A stretch of 64,000 nt of DNA from RGIG995 sp045542115 (GTDB lineage Bacteria > Bacillota > Clostridia > Oscillospirales > UBA644): positions 62,001 to 126,000 of the forward strand of contig JAZQKK010000018.1 in the NCBI GenBank assembly GCA_045542115.1. Reading direction: 5' to 3'. Within the stretch, counting starts at the first letter, position 1, and every line of letters begins with the position of its first letter. Below are positions 18,752-26,567 of this stretch, piece after piece. The notes below the pieces were generated by a model, which saw only the letters and a list, made by a program, of their open reading frames with translations, was not told the origin of the DNA and did not search any database. A program made the translations under genes and the position numbers.

Positions 18752-19522
18752 ATGGCTTGGTATGATTGGATGACGGTGGCGTCCCTGATTCTGGCTTTTT
18801 TTGCCGGAGCGATTTTGGTGTGGAAGACTGCGTTGATCCGGCCCCGCATCAAAACCCTTTTGTTGGATGCGGACGGAACTCTTTTGGATTTTGACCGCTC
18901 CGAGCGGGCGGCGTTGGAAGAAACGTTTACAATGCTGAATCTCCCCTTTGACGAAAACGCCTATGCCGTTTACCATCGGAACAACGATGCGTGCTGGAAG
19001 GCCCTGGAACGGGGCGAGATTACCCGGGAGGAATTGAAGGTCCGCCGGTATCGGATGACATTTGAGGAGTTGGGTCTGTCCGCCGACCCGGCCCTTGCTA
19101 CGAAGACTTACGAAGGAAATTTGAGCAAATACGCCTTTCCTTTTCACGGGGCAGAGGCTGTTTGCGAGAAATTAAGCAAGAAGTATGACCTGTATATCGT
19201 GACCAACGGGTTAAAGCACGTGCAGACGGCCCGAATGCTCCGCACGAGGATTCCCGAAATCGTCAAAGGAATTTATATTTCGGAAGACGTGGGATTTGCA
19301 AAGCCGGCTCCGGAATTTTTCCACCGGGTCTTTGCCGACCATCCTCAGATGAAACGTAGTGAAACGATGATTGTGGGGGATTCTTTGTCCGGGGATATTC
19401 TGGGGGGAAACAACGCCGGGATTTTGACCTGCTGGGTCAATCGTACCGGGGCAACGGCTCCCGAAGGGGTGACCGTCCATTTTGAAATTCACGATATTAC
19501 CCAACTGGAAAAGGTGTTGTAA
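18752..19522 (+). CDS. HAD family hydrolase (YjjG-like), membrane-anchored
   Basis: The 256-residue protein has a hydrophobic N-terminal helix (about 8-27) ahead of a complete HAD fold. Motif I is LLLDADGTLLD (about 37-47), motif III is FAKPAPEFF and motif IV is IVGDSLSGDI. The fold and cap match YjjG-type noncanonical nucleotidases, which dephosphorylate small nucleotides. The membrane anchor is unusual for this group. The start at ATG 18752 is supported by AAGGAG 6 bases upstream, so the helix is probably real. It is one base from the SDR gene and likely co-transcribed with it. Confidence 0.82.
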   Translation: MAWYDWMTVASLILAFFAGAILVWKTALIRPRIKTLLLDADGTLLDFDRSERAALEETFTMLNLPFDENAYAVYHRNNDACWKALERGEITREELKVRRYRMTFEELGLSADPALATKTYEGNLSKYAFPFHGAEAVCEKLSKKYDLYIVTNGLKHVQTARMLRTRIPEIVKGIYISEDVGFAKPAPEFFHRVFADHPQMKRSETMIVGDSLSGDILGGNNAGILTCWVNRTGATAPEGVTVHFEIHDITQLEKVL

Positions 19523-19523
19523 G

Positions 19524-20228
19524 ATGAAAACCGTTTTGATTACCGGAGGCAGCCGGGGAATCGGGGCCGCTTGTGTCCGCCGGTTCGCCGCCGCCGGAGA
19601 TACCGTATATTTTCTCTATCGCTTCAACGAGCAAGCCGCACAAAAACTGTCGGCAGAGACCGGGGCGATCGGGGTGAAATGCGATGTATCGGATAAGGTC
19701 GCCGTGGCAAAAGCCTTTGAGACCTTGCCCGGATTTGACGTGCTTGTCAACAACGCCGGGATCGCCGGATTTTCCTTGTTTCAGGACTTGTCCGAAGAAG
19801 CGTGGGAGGAAATGATGCAGACCCATTTAGGGGGAACGTACCGTTGCTCGAAGGCGGTGTTGCCCTATATGATTTCCCAAAAAGCCGGCTGTATCATCAA
19901 CCTTTCCTCGATGTGGGGACAGGTGGGTGCCTCTTGTGAGGTTGCCTATTCCGCCGCAAAGGCCGGAATCATCGGGCTGACAAAGGCTCTTTCCAAAGAG
20001 GTCGGTCCCTCGGGAATCCGGGTCAACTGCGTGGCTCCCGGGGTGATCGATACGGAAATGAACGCCGCCCTGCCCCAGGAAGCCTTGGACGAATTGGCCG
20101 ACGAAACCCCCTTGAACCGCATCGGGACAGCAGAAGAAGTTGCGGATATCGTCTATTGGCTCTCTTCCGAGCAATCTTCCTTCGTGACCGGTCAGGTCAT
20201 CGCCCCCAATGGCGGATTTGTAACGTAA
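19524..20228 (+). CDS. Short-chain dehydrogenase/reductase (FabG-like)
   Basis: This is a 234-residue classical SDR. The cofactor motif TGGSRGIGAA begins at residue 6, NNAGIAG follows, the catalytic Ser lies in INLSSMWG and Tyr/Lys in YSAAK; the C-terminus reads VTGQVIAPNGGF, typical of the FabG group. Start ATG 19524 is one base after the HAD stop codon, so translation is coupled; an upstream ATG inside the HAD gene lacks a ribosome site. It resembles 3-oxoacyl-ACP reductases, but the context is not fatty-acid synthesis, so the substrate is open. Confidence 0.85.
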   Translation: MKTVLITGGSRGIGAACVRRFAAAGDTVYFLYRFNEQAAQKLSAETGAIGVKCDVSDKVAVAKAFETLPGFDVLVNNAGIAGFSLFQDLSEEAWEEMMQTHLGGTYRCSKAVLPYMISQKAGCIINLSSMWGQVGASCEVAYSAAKAGIIGLTKALSKEVGPSGIRVNCVAPGVIDTEMNAALPQEALDELADETPLNRIGTAEEVADIVYWLSSEQSSFVTGQVIAPNGGFVT

Positions 20229-20229
20229 T

Positions 20230-20265
20230 TAAAAAAGGTGCTGACGATCGTCAGCACCTTTTTAA
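20230..20265. terminator. Bidirectional terminator between SDR and the serine dehydratase fragment
   Basis: A near-perfect palindrome: AAAAAGGTGCTGACGAT and its complement, flanked by A- and T-runs, so it can work in both directions. It immediately adjoins the stray 59-bp copy of the serine dehydratase 3' end, suggesting that it once separated two convergent genes. Confidence 0.9.
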
Positions 20266-20322
20266 TGAATCCGAATTTTGGCAAGCCCGCCTTCGGAAGT
20301 CTCCCGGTAGCGGTGGCTCAGG
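20264..20322. repeat. 59-bp direct repeat, copy A (orphan 3' end of serine dehydratase gene)
   Basis: All 59 bases match 22236-22294. On the minus strand the copy encodes the last residues of the dehydratase (HRYRETSEGGLAKIRIH) and then TAA; copy B ends in TGA. Identity stops exactly inside the stop codon on one side and at Leu-Ser on the other. It has no upstream coding sequence, so it is a remnant. Confidence 0.95.
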
Positions 20323-20403
20323 CGTTCTTGTGAAAGTTTAACAAAAGACCGTTTTTAATTTTGTGCAAAGTATAGATTTATTTTTTTATTATGTGTTGTT
20401 TGC

Positions 20404-20432
20404 TTGACAATCTTTATAATTTTTATTATACT
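20404..20432 (+). promoter_or_regulatory. Promoter within the inserted segment
   Basis: TTGACA (20404-20409), a 17-base spacer and TATACT (20427-20432), the strongest promoter match in this segment. Confidence 0.8.
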
Positions 20433-20466
20433 GTAATTAAGAAAGCTAAGGAAGGATGTGTCCCGT

Positions 20467-20565
20467 ATGAAAAGCATTTGTTTTTCTCCCCATTGGTTGA
20501 TGCAGATGGTGGTTTGGATCATACTCACCTCCGATCGAATAAAAGCTTCCAAACGATGCGCATAA
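20467..20565 (+). CDS. Putative 32-residue leader peptide
   Basis: This short ORF starts 34 bases after the -10 box, with AAGGAAGGA upstream, and ends in TAA inside the 5' arm of the following terminator-like hairpin. The peptide is Trp/Met-rich in its middle (WLMQMVVW). A stop codon placed in a terminator stem is what an attenuator leader looks like, but no run of codons for one amino acid is obvious. It may not be a real gene. Confidence 0.35.
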   Translation: MKSICFSPHWLMQMVVWIILTSDRIKASKRCA

Positions 20566-20605
20566 GCCAATGGTGATGCACCACGGTTTATGCGCCTTTT
20601 AATTT
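20558..20605 (+). terminator. Terminator-like hairpin upstream of lipoprotein gene (possible attenuator)
   Basis: GCGCATAAGCC pairs with GGTTTATGCGC (one G-U), topped by TGGTG/CACCA, and is followed by CTTTTAATTTT. It stands between the only promoter of the segment and the genes it should serve. Confidence 0.6.
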
Positions 20606-20614
20606 TGAGAGGAG

Positions 20615-21316
20615 TTGATTGATATAAAAAAGACAGTTTGCTTTTTCTTGTTTTCCTTGCTTGCAGTCTGCATTTTATCTGCCTGTAATCCAACGGAGAA
20701 AGAGGACCTTAAAAATTATAAGAGAATCGGAGATCTTATTACTACCTCAGTATATTATATCAATGATCCTTTGAGGTTTGATGAGGTTTTTGAAACAGCA
20801 GATTTAGTGGTTGAGGTTCGCATTGATTCGGTAACGAATTTTTGCTATAAAAAAGAATGGGATTTTGGTTATACGGTCTTCTCCGCAGAAATATTAGAGT
20901 GTTATAAGAATGCGATTTCCTACGACAGGGAAAATCTTCTTTTGGCACAACCCGGAACGCCAAAACAGACGTATAGCTGGCTCCCGCTCTTTCAAAAAGG
21001 CGATGTTTTTCTTTTGGGATTGCAACGCTCTCAGCAGGAATCCTTGTCTGAACTGAAAGACGTGTTTACTATTGTAAATGAGGAACGAGGTGTAGTTCAG
21101 ATATGCCAAATGGAAGATGTTGAGTATGTCGTGAATCGTACATCGGTAACCGACTATTTCCCGGAGCAAGTGACACGCTGTGATGAAGAAACTGCAAGAA
21201 CGGTCTCAAATTGTTTGGTTGAGAACGATGCAGCTCTATTGCAAGGGGGATATCAATTTATGATTATTTATCCTTTCAGTACTGTGAAAGAATATATAAA
21301 GAAGATTCAGAAATGA
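20615..21316 (+). CDS. Lipoprotein of unknown function (insert cargo)
   Basis: This is a 233-residue product if started at TTG 20615. The lipobox ILSAC (Cys24) marks it as membrane-anchored outside the cell. The rest is a soluble domain with no family I recognise (VFETADLVVEVRIDSV; LLLAQPGTPKQ; FQKGDVFLLGL). The start is odd: GGAG (20611-20614) touches the TTG, whereas ATA at 20624 has ideal spacing and would give KKTVCFF, a usual lipoprotein beginning, so an ATG-to-ATA change is possible. It overlaps the metalloprotease gene by 4 bases, suggesting partner or inhibitor roles. Codon use is AT-rich compared with the flanks. Confidence 0.7.
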   Translation: MIDIKKTVCFFLFSLLAVCILSACNPTEKEDLKNYKRIGDLITTSVYYINDPLRFDEVFETADLVVEVRIDSVTNFCYKKEWDFGYTVFSAEILECYKNAISYDRENLLLAQPGTPKQTYSWLPLFQKGDVFLLGLQRSQQESLSELKDVFTIVNEERGVVQICQMEDVEYVVNRTSVTDYFPEQVTRCDEETARTVSNCLVENDAALLQGGYQFMIIYPFSTVKEYIKKIQK

Positions 21317-22170
21317 AAAAAATTGTTGGTATCATCTTATTGTTATCATTTTTGTTTGGATTTTCAATTGCTTCATTTGCTCATTCGACATCTCAAAGTT
21401 CTTATCTTGATAGTTATACAGATAAGTATGGAAGAGATTGCGTTGGTTCTGCTGAATCAAAGTGGGCAATCAAAGAATTTCAACACTGGGGTAGTTATAC
21501 AGGGACTTATAGATTTGACTCATCTGTCCCGTCGGAGTATCAAACGATGTTCGAGAGAGCTGTAACGATGTGGGAAAATGTTACATATGCATCACTAATA
21601 GAAACAACGTCCACATCTGCGAATATAACAGTTACTGTTGGCGCTGTTTCTGGTAATACTGCTGCGACAGCGGCCGCATATTCTGACTCTTATATTGGAA
21701 ATGGTCACTATACAAGATGGGTTATCACAATAAATGAGGATGCTTTGTTAGATGTTAAATCTTATGTTTTGGCTCACGAATTGGGGCACGTTTTTGGTTT
21801 GACGGATTTGGATGAACCTGAATGTGTTGATGCATTGATGTACCATACACGAGGAAATGCACGAACCGTTACTGTGTATGAAGCAAGAGGGTTTAATGTT
21901 GTTATGGGGTTGCATTCATCGCATTCTTGGCAGTATACCGATGCGAAGAGAACTTGCTCTGTTTGCTTTGGAGTAAAAACGGCTTCTCGTAATTACACTT
22001 GGATGAAGTATCGTCCTGCGACACATAAGGGGATGTGTTTTTTAACGGGAGAGGTCGTGTATGAAGCGCACAGTTATTATACAAATCCTTCAACAGGGGT
22101 TTGCAGCAGGTGTGGTTATCAGGGGAATAGCATTGAAATAAATTCTAATATACAAATAGATAAAAATTAA
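21313..22170 (+). CDS. Secreted matrixin-like zinc metalloprotease
   Basis: The 285-residue protein has a signal peptide (about 1-23, SIASFA). The zinc motif is HELGHVFGLTD (about residue 156), the HExxHxxGxxD signature of metzincins, followed by ALMYH as a likely Met-turn. The C-terminal 75 residues carry two CxxC pairs (CSVC, CSRC) plus His residues, a probable metal-binding or disulfide tail. It should be released or wall-associated and cleave proteins outside the cell. It is translationally coupled to the lipoprotein gene (ATGA overlap). AT-rich codon use and the flanking repeats indicate acquisition. Confidence 0.8.
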   Translation: MKKIVGIILLLSFLFGFSIASFAHSTSQSSYLDSYTDKYGRDCVGSAESKWAIKEFQHWGSYTGTYRFDSSVPSEYQTMFERAVTMWENVTYASLIETTSTSANITVTVGAVSGNTAATAAAYSDSYIGNGHYTRWVITINEDALLDVKSYVLAHELGHVFGLTDLDEPECVDALMYHTRGNARTVTVYEARGFNVVMGLHSSHSWQYTDAKRTCSVCFGVKTASRNYTWMKYRPATHKGMCFLTGEVVYEAHSYYTNPSTGVCSRCGYQGNSIEINSNIQIDKN

Positions 22171-22177
22171 AAATGTG

Positions 22178-22205
22178 AAGGGCGGACAAATAGTCCGCCC
22201 TTTTT
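22178..22205 (+). terminator. Intrinsic terminator after the metalloprotease gene
   Basis: GGGCGGAC pairs with GTCCGCCC around AAATA and is followed by five T residues. Confidence 0.92.
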
Positions 22206-22233
22206 GTGAAACGATTTTCTCGTCTTATGTCAT

Positions 22234-23661
22234 TCAATGAATCCGAATTTTGGCAAGCCCGCCTTCGGAAGTCTCCCGGTAGCGGTGGCTCAGGTCTTTG
22301 CCCGTGTCCCGCATCGTGATGATGACTTTGTCCAGGGAGATTTTTCGGGTGTCGCTCAAAAAAGAGGATAGATTGACGGCGTTAATGGCGCGCATTGCCG
22401 CTACGGCGTTTCGCTCGATGCAGGGAATCTGAACAAGGCCGCAAATGGGGTCGCAGGTCAGCCCTAAGTGATGTTCAATGGCGATTTCCGCGGAATATTC
22501 AATCTTATCCAAGGACAGGTCCAGCAGTTCCGCCAAGGCGGCCGCCGCCATTGCACAGGCAGACCCTACTTCCGCCTGGCATCCGCATTCCGCTCCGGAA
22601 ATGGAAGCGTTGGTTTTGATAAGGTTCCCAACCAGTCCCCCGGTGGCTAAGGCCCGGCAGATTTCGTCGTCGGTGTAGCCGCCCTTTTTTTGTTGAAAAT
22701 ACAGCACCGCCGGAACGACCCCCGCCGCTCCGCAGGTGGGGGCGGTCACGATATGCCCGCCACAGGCGTTTTGTTCGCCTACCGCAAAGGCGTAGGCAGA
22801 AATCAAGCGGTTGGTCTTGGTCTCTTGGGTCTCGTCCACGTGTTGAAGGTTGTACAGATGCTTGGCCTTTTTGTGAACGTTCAATCCCCCGGGCAAAATT
22901 CCATCGTCTTCCAATCCGGCGGCGATGGAACGTTTCATTTCTTTCCAAATATTCAAAAGATAGTCTCGGAACCCTTCCCCTTCGGTCTGATAAACGTATT
23001 CCCAAAGGCGAAGACCCTCTTTTTTACAGTAGGCGGCAATGTCGTTGAAGGTGTTAAGGTCGTAGACTCGTACCTGTTCCCGTTCCGCTTCTCCTTCAAA
23101 CCGAATGGTTCCGCCCCCCACGCTGAACACCCGCGCCCGGGCAATTTCACGGCCGTTTTGATAGGCAAACAGTTCCATCGTGTTGGGATGGGGGAGATTG
23201 CCGGTGATAGGGTCAAAGGTAATATCGCAAGGCACGGGGGCAAGGGTTTTTAAAATGACCCGGTCGGTGCCGTGACCTTCTCCGGTTTTTGCCAAAGATC
23301 CATACAGAGTAACGGCAAATCGGTCGGCCTGGGGATATTGATTCCGAAAGACGATGCAGGCTTTTTCCGGTCCTATCGTATGGGAAGACGAGGGGCCGGC
23401 TCCGACTTTATACAACTCGGTCAGAGATTCCATCCCCCGGGGGTTTTCTGCCGTTTCTTCTTCGTAAAACAATTCCTCCACGGAGAGGGAAAACCGCTGG
23501 GCCAGGGCCAACGCCTGTTCCAGAGAAGGAAGCCGTTCCCCCTTCTCCCACAAAGAAACGGTGCGGGGAGAGACTCCCACGGCATCGCTCAATGCCTTTT
23601 GAGTCAGATTTTCTTTTGCGCGCAATTCTTTAAGGCGTTCCGAAAAGTACCGAGGGTTCAT
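22234..23661 (-). CDS. sdaA: L-serine dehydratase with N-terminal XRE HTH domain
   Basis: The 475-residue protein converts L-serine to pyruvate and ammonia. Residues 1-65 are a complete XRE-type helix-turn-helix (LTQKALSDAVGVSPRTVSLW), followed without a break by the beta domain (KVGAGPSSSHTIGP, about 87) and the alpha domain (about 190-475). 4Fe-4S ligand cysteines are likely in PTCGAAG, CDPICG and nearby. The ATG at 23661 has AAGGAG at 7 bases; the Met just before the enzyme part lacks such a site, so the fusion is real. The fusion may let the enzyme act as a serine-dependent regulator (inference). It follows pepT and pepD, forming a peptide-to-pyruvate operon. Its 3' end is duplicated at 20264. 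Confidence 0.9.
   Translation of the reverse strand: MNPRYFSERLKELRAKENLTQKALSDAVGVSPRTVSLWEKGERLPSLEQALALAQRFSLSVEELFYEEETAENPRGMESLTELYKVGAGPSSSHTIGPEKACIVFRNQYPQADRFAVTLYGSLAKTGEGHGTDRVILKTLAPVPCDITFDPITGNLPHPNTMELFAYQNGREIARARVFSVGGGTIRFEGEAEREQVRVYDLNTFNDIAAYCKKEGLRLWEYVYQTEGEGFRDYLLNIWKEMKRSIAAGLEDDGILPGGLNVHKKAKHLYNLQHVDETQETKTNRLISAYAFAVGEQNACGGHIVTAPTCGAAGVVPAVLYFQQKKGGYTDDEICRALATGGLVGNLIKTNASISGAECGCQAEVGSACAMAAAALAELLDLSLDKIEYSAEIAIEHHLGLTCDPICGLVQIPCIERNAVAAMRAINAVNLSSFLSDTRKISLDKVIITMRDTGKDLSHRYRETSEGGLAKIRIH
22236..22294. repeat. 59-bp direct repeat, copy B (in the intact serine dehydratase gene)
   Basis: Identical to 20264-20322. This copy is joined to the full-length gene and supplies its last 17 or so codons. 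Confidence 0.95.
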
Positions 23662-23672
23662 TTGAATTCTCC

Positions 23673-24875
23673 TTATGCTTTGGTCAGTTCCAAAAGGACT
23701 TTTACCATCGTTTCCATTGATGCCACGGGAATATACTCGTGAATGGAGTGGAAATTGTGTCCTCCTGTGCAGAGATTGGGACAGGGCAATCCTTCGTAGG
23801 AAAGCCGGGCCCCGTCGGTTCCGCCCCGGATGGGAACGATTTTCGGTTCGATTCCCAATTGTTCCATCGCGGCTTTTGCATCGTCGATAAGATACATATG
23901 TTTGGTCAGTTTCTCTTTCATATTGTAGTAGCTGTCCTTGACGGTGGCAACGAAGGTGTTTTCTCCGTAGACGCTGTTCAAATATTCTGCCAAATTAACA
24001 ATATAGTTTTTCCGGCCTTCAAAAATGGCGCGGTCGTGGTCCCGGATAATATAATTCAGCCGGGCGTAACTTTCGTCCCCTTGCATATCGCACAGATGGT
24101 AAAATCCTTCGTAATGTTCCGTATGCGCCGGGGTCTCGGATGCGGGAAGGCGGGAGATGAATTCCGCTGCCAAAAGAGAAGCGTTTTTCATCTTGTTTTT
24201 AGCAGAACCGGGATGAATATTGACGCCGAATACTTCAATTTTGGCCGAGGCGGCGTTGAAATTTTCGTATTCTATTTCGCCCAATTCTCCCCCGTCCACG
24301 GTGTAGGCTACCTTGGCGGGGAAGTCTTTGACGTTGAATTTGTCCGCTCCTCTTCCGATTTCTTCGTCGGGGGTAAAGCAGATTGCCACGCCCCGGTGAG
24401 GAATTTGGGGATTTGTGGTCATTTCTGCACAAGCAGTGATAATTTCTGCAATGCCGGCTTTGTCGTCCGCCCCAAGCAAGGTCGTGCCGTCGGTGACGAT
24501 GAGTTCTTGTCCCACGTATCGGTCCAGTTCGGGGAATTCTTCCGCGGACAGGGTAGTTGCCCCTAAATCCAAAGGCTGGCCTTCATAGGTGAGAATTTGC
24601 GGACGGATATTTTCTCCGCTCACCGAAGGGGAGGTGTCCATATGGGCAATCAGCCCCAAGGGTTCCCGTTGCTCGTATCCCGCCGAGGGGGGAAGGTAGC
24701 CGTATACGTACCCGTATTCATCCATCGAAGCGGTACTGCAACCGGCATTTTTCAATTCCTCGACCAGATACTGCCCCAATTCCTTTTGGGATGCCGTGGA
24801 AGGAATGTCGGTACTGTTTTCATCCGAGGGAGTGGCAAAGGAGATGTACTTTAAAAAACGTTCTGTTACGGTCAT
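23673..24875 (-). CDS. pepT: Peptidase T (tripeptide aminopeptidase)
   Basis: This 400-residue M20 metallopeptidase releases N-terminal residues from tripeptides in the cytoplasm. Zinc ligands are visible: IAHMDTSP (about 77), GADDKAGIAE (about 140), TPDEEIGRG (about 173) and the late HNFHSIHEY. The length is normal for the family (about 410). It starts 10 bases after pepD and is followed 11 bases later by the serine dehydratase gene, so the three form one operon for peptide use. Confidence 0.93.
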   Translation of the reverse strand: MTVTERFLKYISFATPSDENSTDIPSTASQKELGQYLVEELKNAGCSTASMDEYGYVYGYLPPSAGYEQREPLGLIAHMDTSPSVSGENIRPQILTYEGQPLDLGATTLSAEEFPELDRYVGQELIVTDGTTLLGADDKAGIAEIITACAEMTTNPQIPHRGVAICFTPDEEIGRGADKFNVKDFPAKVAYTVDGGELGEIEYENFNAASAKIEVFGVNIHPGSAKNKMKNASLLAAEFISRLPASETPAHTEHYEGFYHLCDMQGDESYARLNYIIRDHDRAIFEGRKNYIVNLAEYLNSVYGENTFVATVKDSYYNMKEKLTKHMYLIDDAKAAMEQLGIEPKIVPIRGGTDGARLSYEGLPCPNLCTGGHNFHSIHEYIPVASMETMVKVLLELTKA

Positions 24876-24885
24876 TGTAAGGTCC

Positions 24886-26301
24886 TCACAGTTCTTTGAG
24901 AATTTGGCACAGATAAACGTAGGTCCGTTCCACCGAAGAAATGCTCAGCCGTTCCCGGGGGGTGTGGATGTCCCGCATATCCGGACCGAAGGAAACCGCG
25001 TCCAATCCGGAAATTTTCCGGCAGAAAAATCCACATTCCAATCCGGCGTGGATGGCTTCCACCACGGGGGACGTTCCGGTTTGCTCCCGGTAAATCCGAA
25101 TCATAATTTCCCGAAGCCGGGAATCTTGCTTATACTCCCAGGCGGGATAATCTCCTCGGGCGTCAAACGTGCCGTTGAAGGTGTTTGCGACGGTGTGAAG
25201 ATGCTCCAACAGCGCTTTCTTTTCCGCTTCTACCGAGCTTCGCACCGAGAAGGTCGCTATAAGGCGGTGGGGTTCGCTTCGCAGTTGCCCCAGATTCAAC
25301 GAAGTCTGCACCAGTCCTTCGATGTCTTGACTCATCGCCTGAATCCCATTGGGGACGGCGGCGAGAAATGCGCCGATACGCCGGGTGGAATCTTCGTCAA
25401 AACAGGAGTCCGCCGTGGGGAGGTCGGTAATTTCAATCCTTAACCCCGGGTCGGTATCCGGGCGGTTTTTCGCTGTAAATTCCAAGGCAAAATCAGTTAA
25501 ATCTTCGGTCAAAGCCAAGACGCATTCGCTGTAACTTGGAATGGCGTTGTCTTTCGTTCCACCGAAGACCGAAACGATGGCGTAGGGGAAGGGGATTTCC
25601 CGTAAGAAGTTCCCCAACAAAATGTCCGCATTGATGCGGCCTTTGTCAATTTCAACTCCGGAATGTCCCCCTTGCAAGCCTTTCAGGGCAATTTTTTTGC
25701 AAGGAAGGGTATTTTTTATTTTCGTCAGAGGCACCATAAGTTCTGCGCGGGCACCTCCGGCACAGGATACGGTGAGAATTCCTTCACATTCCGAGTCGAT
25801 ATTCAACAGAATTTTCCCCGCAAGGTCGGAAACGTCCAAACCTTCCGCACCGTACATCCCCGTTTCTTCGTCGGTGGTAAAGACCGCTTCCACGGGGGGA
25901 TGGGACAGCGTGTTGTCTTCCAGCACCGCCAACGCCATTGCAACGGCAATTCCGTCGTCTCCCCCCAGGGTGGTTCCCTTTGCGCCGATCCAATCTCCGT
26001 CCACAAACAGGTCCAAGCCGTCTTTTGCAAAATCAATGGAGCAATCCGGGTCTTTTTCACAGACCATATCCAAATGCCCTTGGACAATAACGGGGGGATG
26101 GGATTCGTATCCGGGAGAGGCCGGTTTTTTGATAACCACGTTGTTCAGGGAATCTTGCCGCACGGACAGCCCCAATCGGTTGGCTACGGCAACGCAATAG
26201 TCGCTGATTGCCTTCGTGTCCCCCGACCCGTGGGGGATGGCACACAGTTGTTCAAAATAATACAGCACCCGTTGAGGGGCAATACCTTGGAATACGCTCA
26301 T
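24886..26301 (-). CDS. pepD: Aminoacyl-histidine dipeptidase (PepD)
   Basis: This 471-residue M20C dipeptidase hydrolyses Xaa-His and other dipeptides. Motifs include VQGHLDMVCEK (about 75), GTTLGGDDGIA (about 110), TTDEETGMYGAEGL (about 140) and the C-terminal HAGLECGFF. It is first gene of the pepD-pepT-sdaA operon, with its own promoter upstream. Confidence 0.93.
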   Translation of the reverse strand: MSVFQGIAPQRVLYYFEQLCAIPHGSGDTKAISDYCVAVANRLGLSVRQDSLNNVVIKKPASPGYESHPPVIVQGHLDMVCEKDPDCSIDFAKDGLDLFVDGDWIGAKGTTLGGDDGIAVAMALAVLEDNTLSHPPVEAVFTTDEETGMYGAEGLDVSDLAGKILLNIDSECEGILTVSCAGGARAELMVPLTKIKNTLPCKKIALKGLQGGHSGVEIDKGRINADILLGNFLREIPFPYAIVSVFGGTKDNAIPSYSECVLALTEDLTDFALEFTAKNRPDTDPGLRIEITDLPTADSCFDEDSTRRIGAFLAAVPNGIQAMSQDIEGLVQTSLNLGQLRSEPHRLIATFSVRSSVEAEKKALLEHLHTVANTFNGTFDARGDYPAWEYKQDSRLREIMIRIYREQTGTSPVVEAIHAGLECGFFCRKISGLDAVSFGPDMRDIHTPRERLSISSVERTYVYLCQILKEL

Positions 26302-26337
26302 AACAGAACCCTCGTCTTTTTAATGTTTCTACTATAT

Positions 26338-26366
26338 AGTATATCATATTTTATCTCTAATTTCAA
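26338..26366 (-). promoter_or_regulatory. Promoter of pepD-pepT-sdaA operon
   Basis: On the minus strand TTGAAA (26366-26361), 17 bases, TATACT (26343-26338). Confidence 0.7.
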
Positions 26367-26511
26367 TAGGGAAGCCAAAAAGTTTTTTGTCTTTGAAAAC
26401 AATTGGATTTTCTAAACCGTTGCGGTTTATCTGAAAAAAGTTTATTTCCCGCCATTTTTCTTGTTTTTTTGCAAAACTCCGGAATGGTTATAACGAAACG
26501 GTTTAAATCAA

Positions 26512-26552
26512 TATAAAAATCCGGAAAGGAAGGGGGTCTTCCTTTCCGGATA
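26512..26552 (-). terminator. Intrinsic terminator after phosphohexomutase gene
   Basis: A perfect 14-bp stem (ATCCGGAAAGGAAG with its complement) around a GGGGT loop. On the minus strand it is followed by a T-run, so it ends the gene at 26568. Confidence 0.9.
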
Positions 26553-26567
26553 TGGTAGAGAGATAAG

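Larger units (their letters stand above)
20323..22235. mobile_element. Candidate inserted segment between the 59-bp repeats
   Basis: The segment lies between two perfect 59-bp copies of the 3' end of the serine dehydratase gene. It is visibly AT-richer than the flanks, uses codons that neighbours avoid (TTA, ATA, AGA), and carries a self-contained promoter, two overlapping secreted-protein genes and a terminator. No integrase, transposase or terminal inverted repeat is visible, so the mechanism is unknown. Like most of the window it contains no CATG. Confidence 0.6.

Noticed and set aside
20323..22235. The insert as a prophage remnant or transposon
   Set aside because: No phage, transposase or integrase gene and no terminal inverted repeats; only the 59-bp direct repeats support mobility.
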